A stretch of DNA of 64,000 nt from assembly GCA_024036415.1 (NCBI GenBank), contig JAMWET010003453.1, positions 82,501 through 146,500 of the forward strand. The letters run 5' to 3'. The notes beneath the pieces are model-generated. The model saw nothing but the letters and a program-made list of their open reading frames with translations, was not told the DNA's origin and searched no databases. A program made the translations under genes and the position numbers. How positions within the stretch are numbered: the stretch's first letter is position 1; each line of letters starts with the position of its first letter. Origin of the DNA: Prochilodus magdalenae. Taxonomy: Eukaryota; Chordata; Actinopteri; Characiformes; Prochilodontidae. Of this stretch, positions 41,301 to 49,580 are shown in pieces.

Positions 41301-43768
41301 CCTTTTTTCCTCTGTTTTTTGTGTTGTTCCAATACACACAAAGAAAATAAACATGTGTATAACAAAACATGTCTAATTGCAATAATTGTCTGGGAGAAAT
41401 ACTTCATTTTCTGGAAAAAATGTAGGGGTGCCAACACTTTCGGCCATGACTGTATTGTTATGAAGATCTGATCCTATTTTAGGTCATATTTATGCAATGT
41501 ACTATATGTAAAAGGGTTCACAAACTTTTAATCAGCATTGTATGAGACACAGAAGCATCCTTTTAACAACACATTAAAACATGTGCATCACAAACATCTA
41601 CTGTTAAAGCTCTGAGCCATACTGGAGAGCAAGAGGAGATTCATCTTTTTAATGATCTGTTATTCCATAATTACAAATAATAAGAATTGTATGTTATTCC
41701 AGCGTTGGCACACTGGGTCACTAAAGCAACAATACATTCACCAGTGTGCAAAATATTTCACATGCAAAATAGCTACTTCACAGAAGCATGCAGCACATAA
41801 TGAGGTTTCAATATAAGAGAAGTGGCTTTCACGATGTTGCCATCCATCCTTTTGTACTAATCCAGGTCAGCCGGGTTTGAATTGAGTAGGGTCCTTTAAT
41901 TTATGTTTATTTAAAATTCAGGTTATTCACATTTAAGCAGTGGTCACCCATGGCTTGGTGCACAAAAAAAAACTTTAACTATGGTGTGAAAGTAAGCCAT
42001 TAGGAAATGAAGAAAAAAGCAAAACATGTATTAATGACAGAACATGGGTTGATGTAAATGGTATCTTTGTAGAAATTAAGACATAATGAGTAAAAATGTG
42101 ACTCTATCGTTATTCAATACAAGTTTGTACAGTATCCATTGTTCCAAAACAGTATCCGACAGGTAGGTGCATCACCACAATGATGGAGGTCACAAAGAAA
42201 GGAGATGTCATAGAAAAAGCATGATGAAGAATGCATCAACAACCAAATACAATATATATATATTTTTTTATAGGCCAAGTACATGTTTTCAGTACTCCAA
42301 TATCAAGTACGATACCATGAAATACCAGCTCCTACCCAGAGCAACTTATAACCGTGCTTAGCGTTGGATAATGTTTCCCAGCTTGTATAAGCAGGTTAGA
42401 GTCTTAAACTTGCTTATGTAGTTATTAGTGTACATTAATGCAATGTGCCTTACTGAAATATTCAAATCGAGCTGATTTAAAAGACATGCAGATGCAGTAG
42501 CAACTCATGCTACATTAGTTACCTCAGATTGAATAGCCCTGCCGTTGAGAACAGCAGGTTTGTTCCACATCAGAACAGCTGTTGATCATGTTATACGAAA
42601 GCGATCTATCCAAACTGCATAATACACAGCCCCTGCAGACAGCTCAGCTCTGCCTATTAGCAATTCCAAACAGCTGTTTTATTTAAAACACCATGTTCTG
42701 CATCAAATACTAAGCAAACACGCAAAGTTTTATCTGTGCCCTGAATCGCAAATGGTAGGACAGTTTGCTTGCCACGCTCCATTTGTGTAGTTCATTAAAG
42801 AAAAAGAAAAACAATGTGTTTGTATTGGGATTTCTGGGTTCGTATAGACAAGGGCACCTTGGCTTTGATCTAAGCCTATGGTTTTAGCTTTGAGTCAAGT
42901 ATAACGATGTTTTCTTCTTATTGTTTCTGGTGGGGTTTTTTGTGAAGTCCAACTGAATAAAGCTGTATATATGGACTTTAAAACATGTCAATGTTTTTAT
43001 CAGCTTTACTGGACTTGTGTATCCACCTCTGCTGGGGAAGCAGTTGTGATTCTGCTAGCCTCATCTTTTTTAGCATTGTTATCAGTGTCAAAGTGGCTTT
43101 TGTGACATGGTATCAGCTGGTATTTGTGTGGTGGAGTGGTTTTTATGAGCACGAGTATGAGTAAATGAGAGCAGTGTCAGCCTGACACCTGTTACCAGAA
43201 TCTGTATTGATGTATCCCTATAACTAACATCAGATAACGAATAAATGCACTCTACTGTACCTTTACTACACACTTTGACAACCACAACTGGCCAGACCCA
43301 AGCTTTTCATACTTCATCAATTTATTGGTGGACTAACTTGTTCTTTTGCATTGATGTAAGCCACAACAATACATTACTAGGCTAAAATTTTATAGCATGT
43401 TTTGACAGTAGTTTTGTATTCTACCAGCTCAGCTTACCTGCCAGCCAGTTGGTGAAGAAGTGCTGCAGCATTGAGGCAGGCACACACACAATGGCAATGA
43501 GAAGATCACTGAGTGCCAAAGAGCAGATGAAGAACGTGCTGGGGGACTGCAGAGCCTTCTTACGGCAGAGAAGCACCAACACAGCCCCATTTCCCACTAC
43601 AGCAAGGCCAAAGATGAGCACGTAAAGGAGGCCAAATACTGGCAGCAAGGCCCCTGGGAGCCGGGGCACTGCCACTAGTGGAGGGATGGAGTACTCCTGG
43701 ATGAACTGCCACCGAGAGAGGTTAGATGCCTCCAGCATCAGGTCTAGAAGCTGAGAGGTAAGATTCAT
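16873..43768 (-). CDS. qrfpr: QRFP (RFamide) peptide receptor, class A GPCR
   Basis: Rhodopsin-family receptor of the QRFP/26RFa (GPR103) type, a plasma-membrane receptor for RFamide neuropeptides. Six coding exons on the minus strand: 43768-43438, 34310-34152, 27683-27622, 26154-25922, 24441-24344 and 17363-16873. All junctions are AG/GT, all phases agree, and the total is 457 residues. Diagnostic stretches: [13 protein letters not shown] (TM2), [14 protein letters not shown] and [13 protein letters not shown] (TM3 and a DRY variant), [14 protein letters not shown] (ECL2), [14 protein letters not shown]...CWAPFH (TM6) and [13 protein letters not shown] (TM7). Length and intron positions match vertebrate QRFPR. 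The N terminus ([20 protein letters not shown]) carries N-glycosylation sequons, as in the human protein. No frame break is seen, so it should be functional. Teleosts have several qrfpr paralogues and I cannot say which this is. Confidence 0.95.
17515..17655. repeat. AT, TTC and TTA microsatellites
   Basis: (AT)n at about 17515-17535, then (TTC)n and (TTA)n at about 17608-17655. All lie in the last qrfpr intron. Confidence 0.9.
17800..18312 (+). mobile_element. retrotransposon LTR-like fragment
   Basis: The sequence looks like a promoter plus poly(A) unit: a CCAATC-type box (ACCATCCAATCAGCTCC), CATTTAAGCC, a long pyrimidine-rich tract and TTTAATAAAACCTGCTGGAC near the end. A related fragment lies at 21.77 kb. 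The boundaries and family are not certain. Confidence 0.45.
18313..19549. other. qrfpr intron sequence
   Basis: No exon or recognisable element boundary was found in this intronic stretch. Confidence 0.4.
19550..20500 (+). mobile_element. Tc1-like transposase relic, plus strand
   Basis: Decayed transposase reads in several frames. [18 protein letters not shown] matches the Tc1 block around the first catalytic Asp (here Glu). [18 protein letters not shown] follows, then [20 protein letters not shown] and [10 protein letters not shown], the Tc1 C terminus. Stops and frameshifts break it, and no clear terminal repeats are seen. Confidence 0.82.
20501..21764. other. qrfpr intron sequence, AT-rich
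   Basis: AT-rich intronic sequence. No exon, RNA gene or intact repeat could be assigned. Confidence 0.4.
21765..22090 (+). mobile_element. second LTR-like fragment
   Basis: Shares the style and order of motifs of the 17.8-kb fragment: CGATGATGTCACACTTACAT, GTCCCCACTCAACCAATCAC and AGATTAAATAACTCC. Probably a diverged relative of the same retroelement end. Confidence 0.35.
22091..24343. other. qrfpr intron sequence with faint transposon debris
   Basis: Mostly featureless. At 23.05-23.75 kb the plus strand shows broken fragments that could be a very old DNA transposon, but no motif is convincing. A short (GT)n run lies at about 24252-24272. Confidence 0.35.
24344..24441 (-). CDS. qrfpr: qrfpr coding exon 5: TM6
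   Basis: A 98-bp exon encoding [20 protein letters not shown] followed by [13 protein letters not shown](G). It holds the CWxPFH toggle motif of TM6. The acceptor is TGTGTACAG and the donor is TACG|GTAACA. It is short enough to be missed by ORF-length filters. Confidence 0.92.
25110..25312 (-). mobile_element. tRNA-derived SINE, minus strand
   Basis: The minus strand reads a B box (GTTCGATTCCC, from GGGAATCGAAC on the plus strand). The blocks GTGCCTTGCTCAAGGGTAC and TGGTTCCCTAACCTCCAGCC are shared with the copy at 47.6-47.85 kb. It lies in the intron between qrfpr exons 4 and 5. Confidence 0.8.
25922..26154 (-). CDS. qrfpr: qrfpr coding exon 4: ECL2, TM5 and ICL3
   Basis: Begins [22 protein letters not shown]5 is [19 protein letters not shown]. 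It ends ...SEINKIT(R). The acceptor is CCTACAG and the donor is CCAG|GTCAGA, a weaker donor than the others. Confidence 0.9.
26490..26745. repeat. degenerate about 38-bp tandem repeat
   Basis: Six or so imperfect units built on GAGTGTGGGTCAGTATGACT and GTGGATTAGACACA, in the intron between qrfpr exons 3 and 4. A related single unit (GGAGTGTGGGTCAGGATGGC) is at 50.3 kb. Confidence 0.75.
27622..27683 (-). CDS. qrfpr: qrfpr coding exon 3: TM4
   Basis: A 62-bp exon encoding [20 protein letters not shown]. The acceptor is GTCTTACAG and the donor is GAA|GTAAGT. Confidence 0.9.
27930..28310 (+). mobile_element. LINE 3'-end relic
   Basis: CCCAAGAGCCATCAGGCTCT, then TTTGACTCTTCCC, resembles the C-terminal codons of a fish L2/Rex-like reverse transcriptase ([11 protein letters not shown]). 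UTR-like sequence follows (CTGATACCTGCACAATAAAC). No catalytic domain remains. Confidence 0.5.
28323..28855 (+). mobile_element. Tc1-like element, internally deleted, with TIRs
   Basis: A 533-bp element flanked by TA (28321-28322 and 28856-28857), with termini CAGGGGTTGG and CCAACCCCTG. It keeps the N-terminal transposase frame at 28508-28810 ([20 protein letters not shown], then [20 protein letters not shown], a helix-turn-helix). The catalytic domain is lost: the frame ends after [10 protein letters not shown]. It can move only in trans. Confidence 0.93.
28508..28810 (+). pseudogene. truncated Tc1 transposase (DNA-binding half)
   Basis: A 100-codon frame holding the paired-like helix-turn-helix region and a GRKR basic motif, cut off by the deletion that joins it to the element's right end. 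The DDE catalytic residues are absent. Confidence 0.85.
28858..30560. other. qrfpr intron sequence
   Basis: No exon found. There are short tandem phrases at 28.86-28.93 kb (TCTATAGCAGACTTGTGTA x3) and a (TA)n/(TTA)n microsatellite at about 29923-29990. Confidence 0.45.
29923..29990. repeat. (TA)n and (TTA)n microsatellite
   Basis: Two TA runs split by TTT, then a TTA run. Confidence 0.95.
30570..31060 (-). mobile_element. unclassified DNA-transposon-like relic
   Basis: AAGTTTGGGCACCCT occurs twice (about 30.59 and 30.75 kb), a phrase typical of fish Tc1/mariner-group termini. The minus strand gives [15 protein letters not shown] transposase debris. Boundaries are not defined. Confidence 0.35.
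31687..32191 (-). mobile_element. Tc1-like element, different internal deletion
   Basis: A 505-bp element between TA sites (31685-31686 and 32192-32193). It has the same termini as the 28.3-kb copy but opposite orientation. It retains right-end sequence missing from that copy (GGCCTCCTTTTGCGGCCAAT), so the two deletions arose independently. Confidence 0.93.
32194..33630. other. qrfpr intron sequence
   Basis: No exon or repeat boundary recognised on either strand. Confidence 0.4.
33635..33772 (+). mobile_element. LINE 3' tail
   Basis: ACAAATTCCTTGTATGTGTA, then ACATACTTGGTGAAATAAAG, ending in an ATTCTG microsatellite tail. This is a common fish LINE 3' terminus, 5' truncated as usual. Confidence 0.8.
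34152..34310 (-). CDS. qrfpr: qrfpr coding exon 2: TM3 and ICL2
   Basis: Encodes (G)[12 protein letters not shown]...[14 protein letters not shown]...SIRML. ERF replaces the usual DRY; human QRFPR has ERH. The acceptor is CTCTGCAG and the donor is CTCG|GTAAGT. Confidence 0.93.
34845..35507 (-). CDS. THAP-domain ORF, truncated transposase-derived
   Basis: A 220-codon frame inside the first qrfpr intron. Residues about 23-90 form a THAP zinc finger. The C2CH ligands appear as YCCVPLC and RVCSRHF, with FHRFP, the conserved Trp of [10 protein letters not shown] and an AVPCLF box closing the domain. A helical stretch follows ([20 protein letters not shown]), then [11 protein letters not shown], where fish THAP-type transposases normally begin their DDE nuclease. 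Here the frame stops soon after, so the nuclease is missing. It is probably a deleted transposon copy. A domesticated DNA-binding protein is possible but not shown. Confidence 0.7.
   Translation of the reverse strand: MSVFKIKEKRLTYQRQEKTSLYCCVPLCANSSRYNSEISFHRFPVDPEVRARWLTQIRRGNFSPLQSTRVCSRHFNTGNFVVTAMGKRKLNKGAVPCLFAWNDYSMPAPRLNVWQRRPRCPSPVLAASDTVQEMEVQIAPDHDYSITPKTSAMADTNENEALKRKRQELQHQLEASQLQSRFGLQRLAGSDKDIRFYTSLVHVFCVSAMYSYRCNLRRTS
35510..37325. other. qrfpr intron sequence
   Basis: No exon found. About 36.12-36.20 kb carries the phrase TAGCAACCACTTGGGATTCC, then CATAGCAACATCC, resembling a dispersed fish repeat; nothing else is assigned. Confidence 0.4.
37330..38470 (+). mobile_element. 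very degraded Tc1-like relic
   Basis: At about 38300-38430 the plus strand keeps [11 protein letters not shown] followed by a GG-rich [20 protein letters not shown] block. This recalls the middle of Tc1 transposase but is heavily mutated. Upstream blocks cannot be read in one frame. Confidence 0.4.
38924..39204. mobile_element. mariner-type MITE, 281 bp
   Basis: Flanked by TA. Inverted ends are CAGTGAGGAAAATAAATATT at the left and its near complement AATACTGATTTTCCTCACTG at the right, each adjoined by a GAACACCCTGC-type segment. No coding capacity. Confidence 0.88.
39205..40508. other. qrfpr intron sequence
   Basis: No exon found. It includes a low-complexity stretch around 39.8-40.1 kb with an open but unconvincing frame. 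Confidence 0.35.
40511..41452 (-). mobile_element. Tc1-like element with full TIRs, decayed transposase
   Basis: A 942-bp element between TA sites. The ends are perfect inverted copies over CAGTCATGGCCGAAAGTGTT and continue as GGCACCCC. On the minus strand [16 protein letters not shown] and [14 protein letters not shown] give the C-terminal catalytic region of Tc1 transposase. It then continues as [20 protein letters not shown] in another frame. The N-terminal half is deleted. Confidence 0.92.
40882..40930 (+). mobile_element. LINE tail-only insertion inside the Tc1 element
   Basis: TTGCAATTTCCCCCTGGGAT, then CAATAAAGTATTTCTGATTC: a fish LINE 3' tail of about 50 bp. It interrupts the transposase between the LWRDLK block and the C-terminal block. 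Confidence 0.75.
41455..43430. other. qrfpr first-intron sequence
   Basis: No exon or clear repeat boundary was found up to the donor of coding exon 1. Confidence 0.4.
43438..43768 (-). CDS. qrfpr: qrfpr coding exon 1: N terminus, TM1-TM2
   Basis: Starts at ATG (43768-43766) and reads [20 protein letters not shown] onwards. TM1 ([20 protein letters not shown]) carries the GN motif, and TM2 carries LALSD. The donor is GCAG|GTAAGC. Confidence 0.93.
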
Positions 43769-46700
43769 TTTTGCAGACTGACGGCTCTTTGGTTAGCAAC
43801 TTTGGCTTTTGTGTGGAGAAGATGTGAAGATGTGCTTTATTTAATCCAAGTCCAGGTGCAAATATGATGGACGGATGTCAAACAGCTTAGGAGTTGTATC
43901 TCACACTTCATCTTGACAGTGTTAACCACACCTGCAGATTAAAAGAATTGCTTTGTCAGGGGTTAGTTGATCACAGTGGGATTTAAAGGCAAAAAAAAAT
44001 ATGAATAATATTTTACATGAATATTTGACATATTTCAGTTAATTAATATTTCCTCTCACCCTTAATGATTTATTCAAATATGTTGTCACAGCCACAGCTT
44101 TACAACCCTAAGGCTTATCCACTTAACCGATACACATGTAATTTTTCAGTACACTGTTTCAACACCACAAATAAGCTACTTAAGCCAAAAAATAAAGAGA
44201 TTTGTGTTTTACATCAGAAGCTAACGTTGTTTTTAGTATGGTCTAGTGCTTACAGGTTTAAAAAATGGTTTAGCAATTAACACAAAATAAAATTAACACT
44301 TTTTTTGGTTCCCCATAGGTAATTACATAAGTCAGCACATTTGGGGTGTAGTTTGGAACTGAAGTTACAAGGCTAATATTGCTAACAAACATTTTTATTT
44401 ATTATTATTATTATTGTGTTTGTAAAGCGTCCTAGGGTTTGTGAAAGGTTTGTGAGGTGTAAACTATTATTATTATTATTATTATTATTATAATTATTAT
44501 AAACCAAACGGCCACTAAAAAAATTATTCAGCCAAAAATGTTATTCTATGCATGATCGATTACATTAAAAAACATAAACAGATTCATGAAATAAGATTGA
44601 GAACAGGCAGTTAACAAAGCCCGAAGACTAGATATCATCCTTGCTTACAAATGCTGCCTTCATGGTGGTTGTTTAAATTTGCATAGCTGGGGCAGTGACT
44701 AAGCTTGGCTGAAAACATCTTTTAGAGCTGCTACCAAAAGCTGAGAGATGGGAAGGATGAGCTCATCTCTGAACGCAGACACACCATGATAAGAGTGATG
44801 CAAAGCTGAAGAAACAAGACCTAGTCAAAGCCCCGTAGTTTTAATGAGATACAACTCCCGCCGTGCTTAGGGGCTTGCTAAAAAGCCATAAGGCACCTGT
44901 AGGAATAACAAAATGGCAGGAAAGGCTTAAGGCGATATCCTACTGGTGCTTTTAGATCATTGTTGGGCCTGAGGTGCTACTCGGTTGAATTGGCTCATGA
45001 CTCATGTGCACTATGTTCTGTACCAGAGGCTGAATTCTCTGGAGCTTTCAGGGGCTGTTACGTATTTGTTTGAGCACAGCAATTTTTAACCCACAGTATA
45101 TCTGTTACAGAAGAGACAGTTTCCTAGAGACAAATAAAGGCCACTAGGTAACCAATGGAGATTCTGCACTGACTTTTTTACTCTTGGTCTCACAATTATA
45201 TCTACTCAGATGCTACAAAATGAAAACATTAAAGTGTTAAAGGTAGTGGATCAGGTTACTTGCAAATCAGTCCCTTAACCCCAACAACAGCATGGCTAAG
45301 TCGGATGATTAACTTTGACACATGGTGTTATAGCTTTTATCCATACACACTAACTCAGCCGGGAAAGGAAACCAGTAAAAGTTGCTGATCAATCATTTTA
45401 TGGCCAGTTCCAATTTCTTGAGTTGATTTTTTAAAAATAAACATTGTATGAGTGAAATGTCGATTACTTTGTACCATCTAGCTACCATATCGCCACTGTC
45501 CAAAGAAAAACCAGTATCTCCAAAATAGCAACTTTACAGGAAAGGCCAAAATCCAATTTAATTCTAATGCAAGTCAATGGAACCAGACTTTCTCCGAGTG
45601 ATCTTTGGGCCATTTCTGTTGGTCCATTCATCATGAAATTCACACACAGTATAAACAGCAGCTCATGTGATCAAATGATACATAAAAGTGAAAATCGTCA
45701 AAAATGGAGATACATGTTTTCATTGGACAGCGACGATGTGAATAACCCAACTAAGAATTTTATCAGGTATATCAGAGTTGGCTGTTCAATACTAAGATTT
45801 GACTCTTTGTATATACAGTTTTTTTTTTGTAAATATTCGAATCATGGGAACATATTTTTGAGCCTTAAAAAAGCTGGCTGAATCTGATGTACATGCTTCT
45901 GGCTTGTTTAATTGTTTTAAACTGTTTAATACTTTTTCATTGCAAACATGTGCGTGCACATTAACAATCCAAGCCTGCCCTCAATTTTATTTACTTTAAA
46001 AATCAAATTAAAATTAATCAAATTAATAAATCGGTTTATTCCAGATCTCTGTGCAGCAATTCCCCTATTCCAATCTTGACTAATTCTAACCACGTAACTC
46101 TAATTAAAGGTTTTACATAGCTATCCCAGTAATGCCATTATAACCAAGGCTTTTCTAGGCACTGTGGCATAAATTCCAGTACTGCCTCAGCTGCTAGTTA
46201 CCTTCAATCCACCACTTAAGTAACACATTTGACTCTCTGAGACCTGAAGCTTTAAAAAGAAGCTTTGGGGAATATTGGATGAGGAGCAGAAAATTGGTTT
46301 AGGGAATCTCAGTTGAGGGATTAAGGTTGCCGAAAGGTAGGGAATGGAACCTGGGTCTGTCAGAGGCCCTGTTTTACTTTATGATTAATGCACTTGAATG
46401 TTGTACTCAGCATTTCTGTGTCATTAATCTATTACATGTGTAGGCAAATTTAAAATCCTATCCTTAAAGAGTTTACTCTTGAACTGCATGGTCCATTAGG
46501 CCTAGTCTTAGACAGAGCTGCTATGTTAGTTGTACCTCACAGGCTTGGGTTTAACATTTGTCTGTCGAATCAGACCTATGACAGTCCGACGATCTTGGCT
46601 AAATCAACTAGTCTAGTTGTAGCATACGATCCAAAAGATTCTTTTTTTATGTATTTGCACCATAATATAAAGTACATAAAAGTACAACAAAAAAAAAAAA

Positions 46701-47545
46701 GCCATTTATTAATACCATAACCACAACCACTGGTCAATTTAGTAACTCCACCTACCCCTACTGCCATTCCCTGTTTTATCAGTTCCACTTATCATATAGC
46801 AGCACTTTGTAGTTGTACACTTACAGATGGCCGTCCGTCTGTTTCTCTATAGAATTTGTCAGTCCTGATTCATGCCAATTTGAAAAGCAATCACTACAGT
46901 GAAGGAGTTCAAATTGCAGTGCACACATGACTTTAGTTTTTCATAGTAACATGCAGAATATATGCCAAAGTGGTACAGCAAACCCTCTATTATATGGCTG
47001 TCACATCTTTTCATTGAAAAACTATTTATTTGGTGAAATTATGCCAGAATTGAATACAGTCTATTTTTAAAGCAGGGTAATACAATATTGCTGTCCACAG
47101 TTCAGTACTTTAAACACGTTAAATTAGTGTGCTCATATTTTCCTCACATCTTCCACATGTTTGTGTGTTCAAAAGCAATCTCATATGTACTGCATTTTGC
47201 TGTTTTGACTGCATATACATAAGTCAAATTGGTAAACGATGAGAAAACAATGTGATATAGGCTTTCATTTTGGCACATACTCTATCATACCTGCACTGAA
47301 TTTAATCCTTTTCATGAATTATGACTGCATTTAAATAAGGAAAATCTGTTTATCAAAATCAGTGGTTCTCAACTCCGGTCCGGTCCAAGACTCACCAAAC
47401 ATCAATCTGATGTAAGAATGACGTTGGAGATGAAAGTTCAACAAATGGACAGATTTAGAATTTCGATTGGAAAACAAAACGGATATCCATCATAAAGAAA
47501 TGTTGGGCTGACATCAAGCTCCAGGGTAAGGAAAAGGAATCATAT
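43769..47545. other. upstream of qrfpr start codon
   Basis: No coding exon recognised. ATTAAATAAAG on the minus strand about 70 bp upstream of the ATG could be a TATA-like element. ATT-repeat microsatellites lie at about 44397-44415 and 44467-44500. The rest is AT-rich. Confidence 0.4.
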
Positions 47546-47554
47546 ATATATATA

Positions 47555-47850
47555 TATATATTTTAGATTTTGATCCCTTATTGATCCCACAGTGGGGAAA
47601 TTTAGTATTTTGCATTTAACCCATCCGTGAACACCCACATACACACTTACTAGTGAACACACACACTAGGGGGCAGTGAGCACACTTACCCAGAGTGGTG
47701 GGCAGCCCTATCCACGGCGCCCGGGGAGCAGTTGGTGGTAAGGTGCCTTGCTCAAGGGCACCTCAGTCGTTACTGTCAGTTCAGGGAATCGAACCGGCGA
47801 CCCTCTGGTCACAAGGCTGGTTCCCTAACCTCCAGCCCACAACTACCCCA
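47555..47850 (-). mobile_element. tRNA-derived SINE, minus strand, longer copy
   Basis: Same family as the 25.1-kb copy: B box on the minus strand (CGGTTCGATTCCC), with GGTGCCTTGCTCAAGGGCAC and CTGGTTCCCTAACCTCCAGC on the plus. It extends further, to a TTGATCCCACAGTGGGGAAA block, and is flanked by (TA)n runs. Confidence 0.82.
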
Positions 47851-48169
47851 TATATATAGATAAATAGAACATCAGCTGCATGCTGAACATGCCCTATTAC
47901 AGAAACGTTGCAAAGACAAAGCAGCTAGTACTAAAGTTAGCAAGAGCATTTTTTTTTAAAAGGAATGATTTGTTCTTTAGAAAAAAGATGACCAATTTGG
48001 CACGAATTCCTCTTCATATTAGTCAACAAGCAGCACATCTGTCACTGCAGTGCTGAGAGTGATCCGCCACCCAGATAATACCTGCACTGTGGTGGTCTTA
48101 TGGGGGTCCTGACCATTGGGGAACAGGGTAAGAAAGTATAACAGATGGACTACAATCTGTAACTGCACA

Positions 48170-48470
48170 ACTGCATGCTTAACAGATTCAAACCAATAAG
48201 ATTCTGTCAGACTTAACAACAGAACCCTTTTGGTCCAATGAGAAATGTTCTTTTTTTGAAAATGGTTCCATACAGTAATAAAAATGGGTTCTGCTATTGT
48301 TACAATGTCAAGCTGGCAAGGACAGAAGAACCCTTTTAGGGACAATACATGGTTCTATATAGAACCTTTTTGAAAACTATTCCATATGGAACCAAAAAGG
48401 GTTCGGTTATTGTTATGATGTCAAGTTTGGAACAATAACAGAACCTTTTCGATGAGGTATAGAAGCATTT
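48170..48470. mobile_element. DNA-transposon-like relic (GGTTCTATATAGAACC type)
   Basis: Contains the palindrome GGTTCTATATAGAACC. Repeated AGAACCCTTTT and GTTATTGTTA(C/T)(A/G)ATGTCAAG blocks are arranged twice, as in a common fish non-autonomous element. Ends not defined. Confidence 0.5.
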
Positions 48471-48542
48471 AAAAAATGTTTAGAATTTATTTTATTATAA
48501 TTTTTATTTTATAATAATTATTATTATTATTAATATTATTAT

Positions 48543-48760
48543 TATCTCATACTTATGACTTACAATCTCATAAGTATGACACTGACTTAGCATCTCATAA
48601 TTATGACTTTAGTGTCTCATAATTATGACTTACTATCTCATAATTATGACTTAGCATCTTATAATTATGACTTGGCATCTCATAATTATGACTTAGCGTC
48701 TCATAATTATGACTTACTATCTCATAATTATAATTTTCTATTTTATAATATGACTTAATA
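48543..48760. repeat. about 22-bp tandem repeat (TCTCATAATTATGACTTA)
   Basis: About nine imperfect units of TCTCATAATTATGACTTAGCA. Each includes the palindrome TCATAATTATGA. Confidence 0.93.
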
Positions 48761-49049
48761 GATAGTAGTTTAGTTTAGTAGATTTTTTGTGTGTGTGTGG
48801 TGGAATTGGGCTTCTGTAGTATTGAGGTGTGGCTGTGGTGTGAATTATCTGTGGAAATCATAAAGATGCATATATAGGTGTTTAATCACAACCAAGACGA
48901 GATCCTGATTGAACGGACTAAAATAAAGGTCGAGTTACAGCGATAAAATAAACACCAGCAGTAAGAAAGTAGCTTTTATCCAGCCATTATTAACAACATA
49001 TGCTAAAACTCATCCAATTACAGCAAAACAACTTACTGACTTCCATACT

Positions 49050-49360
49050 TACTCTGAGCTCCTCGGAGAAATGAGCTCCTATTGCTTTCCGGCTGACACA
49101 AACGGAGAAAACTTTGTTTTTGGAGAAGAATCGGTCAAATAAATGAGGCTGTTCCGTCGTCCCTCTGTGCCTGGTCGTCCCTCTGTGCCTTGTCGTCCCT
49201 CTGTGTCTTGTTGTCCGTTTCTCCTCTCGCTCTGTAGAGAATAACGGTCTGAGGGAGCGCGCGGGCTTCGGTGCTGCGCGAGAGATATCAGAGCTTTGGC
49301 GCCAACACTCGGGCGCGCGGGAAGGAGGAGCCAGGCGTCACCATAGCGACGCTGATAAAT
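49050..49360 (-). promoter_or_regulatory. CpG-rich promoter-like patch with possible first exon
   Basis: CpG-dense against an AT-rich background (GGGAGCGCGCGGGCTTCGG, GGGCGCGCGGG). It holds TTTGGCGCCAA (49295-49305), an E2F-type palindrome. It also holds GTCACCATAGCGAC (49337-49350), one mismatch from an RFX X-box (GTNRCC-RGYAAC). On the minus strand a donor-like CTCAGA|GTAAGTATGG lies at about 49053. This would fit a noncoding first exon spliced to qrfpr, or the first exon of an unseen gene. A 19-bp triplication (CGTCCCTCTGTGCC) is at 49155-49210. Confidence 0.5.
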
Positions 49361-49504
49361 AATGGTAGGGGTCATGTTTTTACGGACGTGCCTCAACTCT
49401 GAATAAGCCATGCGCCAGAGTTCACCACTGTTATTAATAGCCACACCAAATAGGTCGATGGTATGACGATATATGGTCGATATATTTCCTAAGTCCATGT
49501 GGTT

Positions 49505-49546
49505 TAGGAAATACATTATTATTATTATTATTAGTCGTAGTTGTAA

Positions 49547-49577
<31 letters not shown>

Positions 49578-49580
49578 GTT
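49505..49580. repeat. TTA, GTT and GGT microsatellites
   Basis: Adjacent trinucleotide runs (TTA)n, (TTG)n and (GGT)n. Confidence 0.9.
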
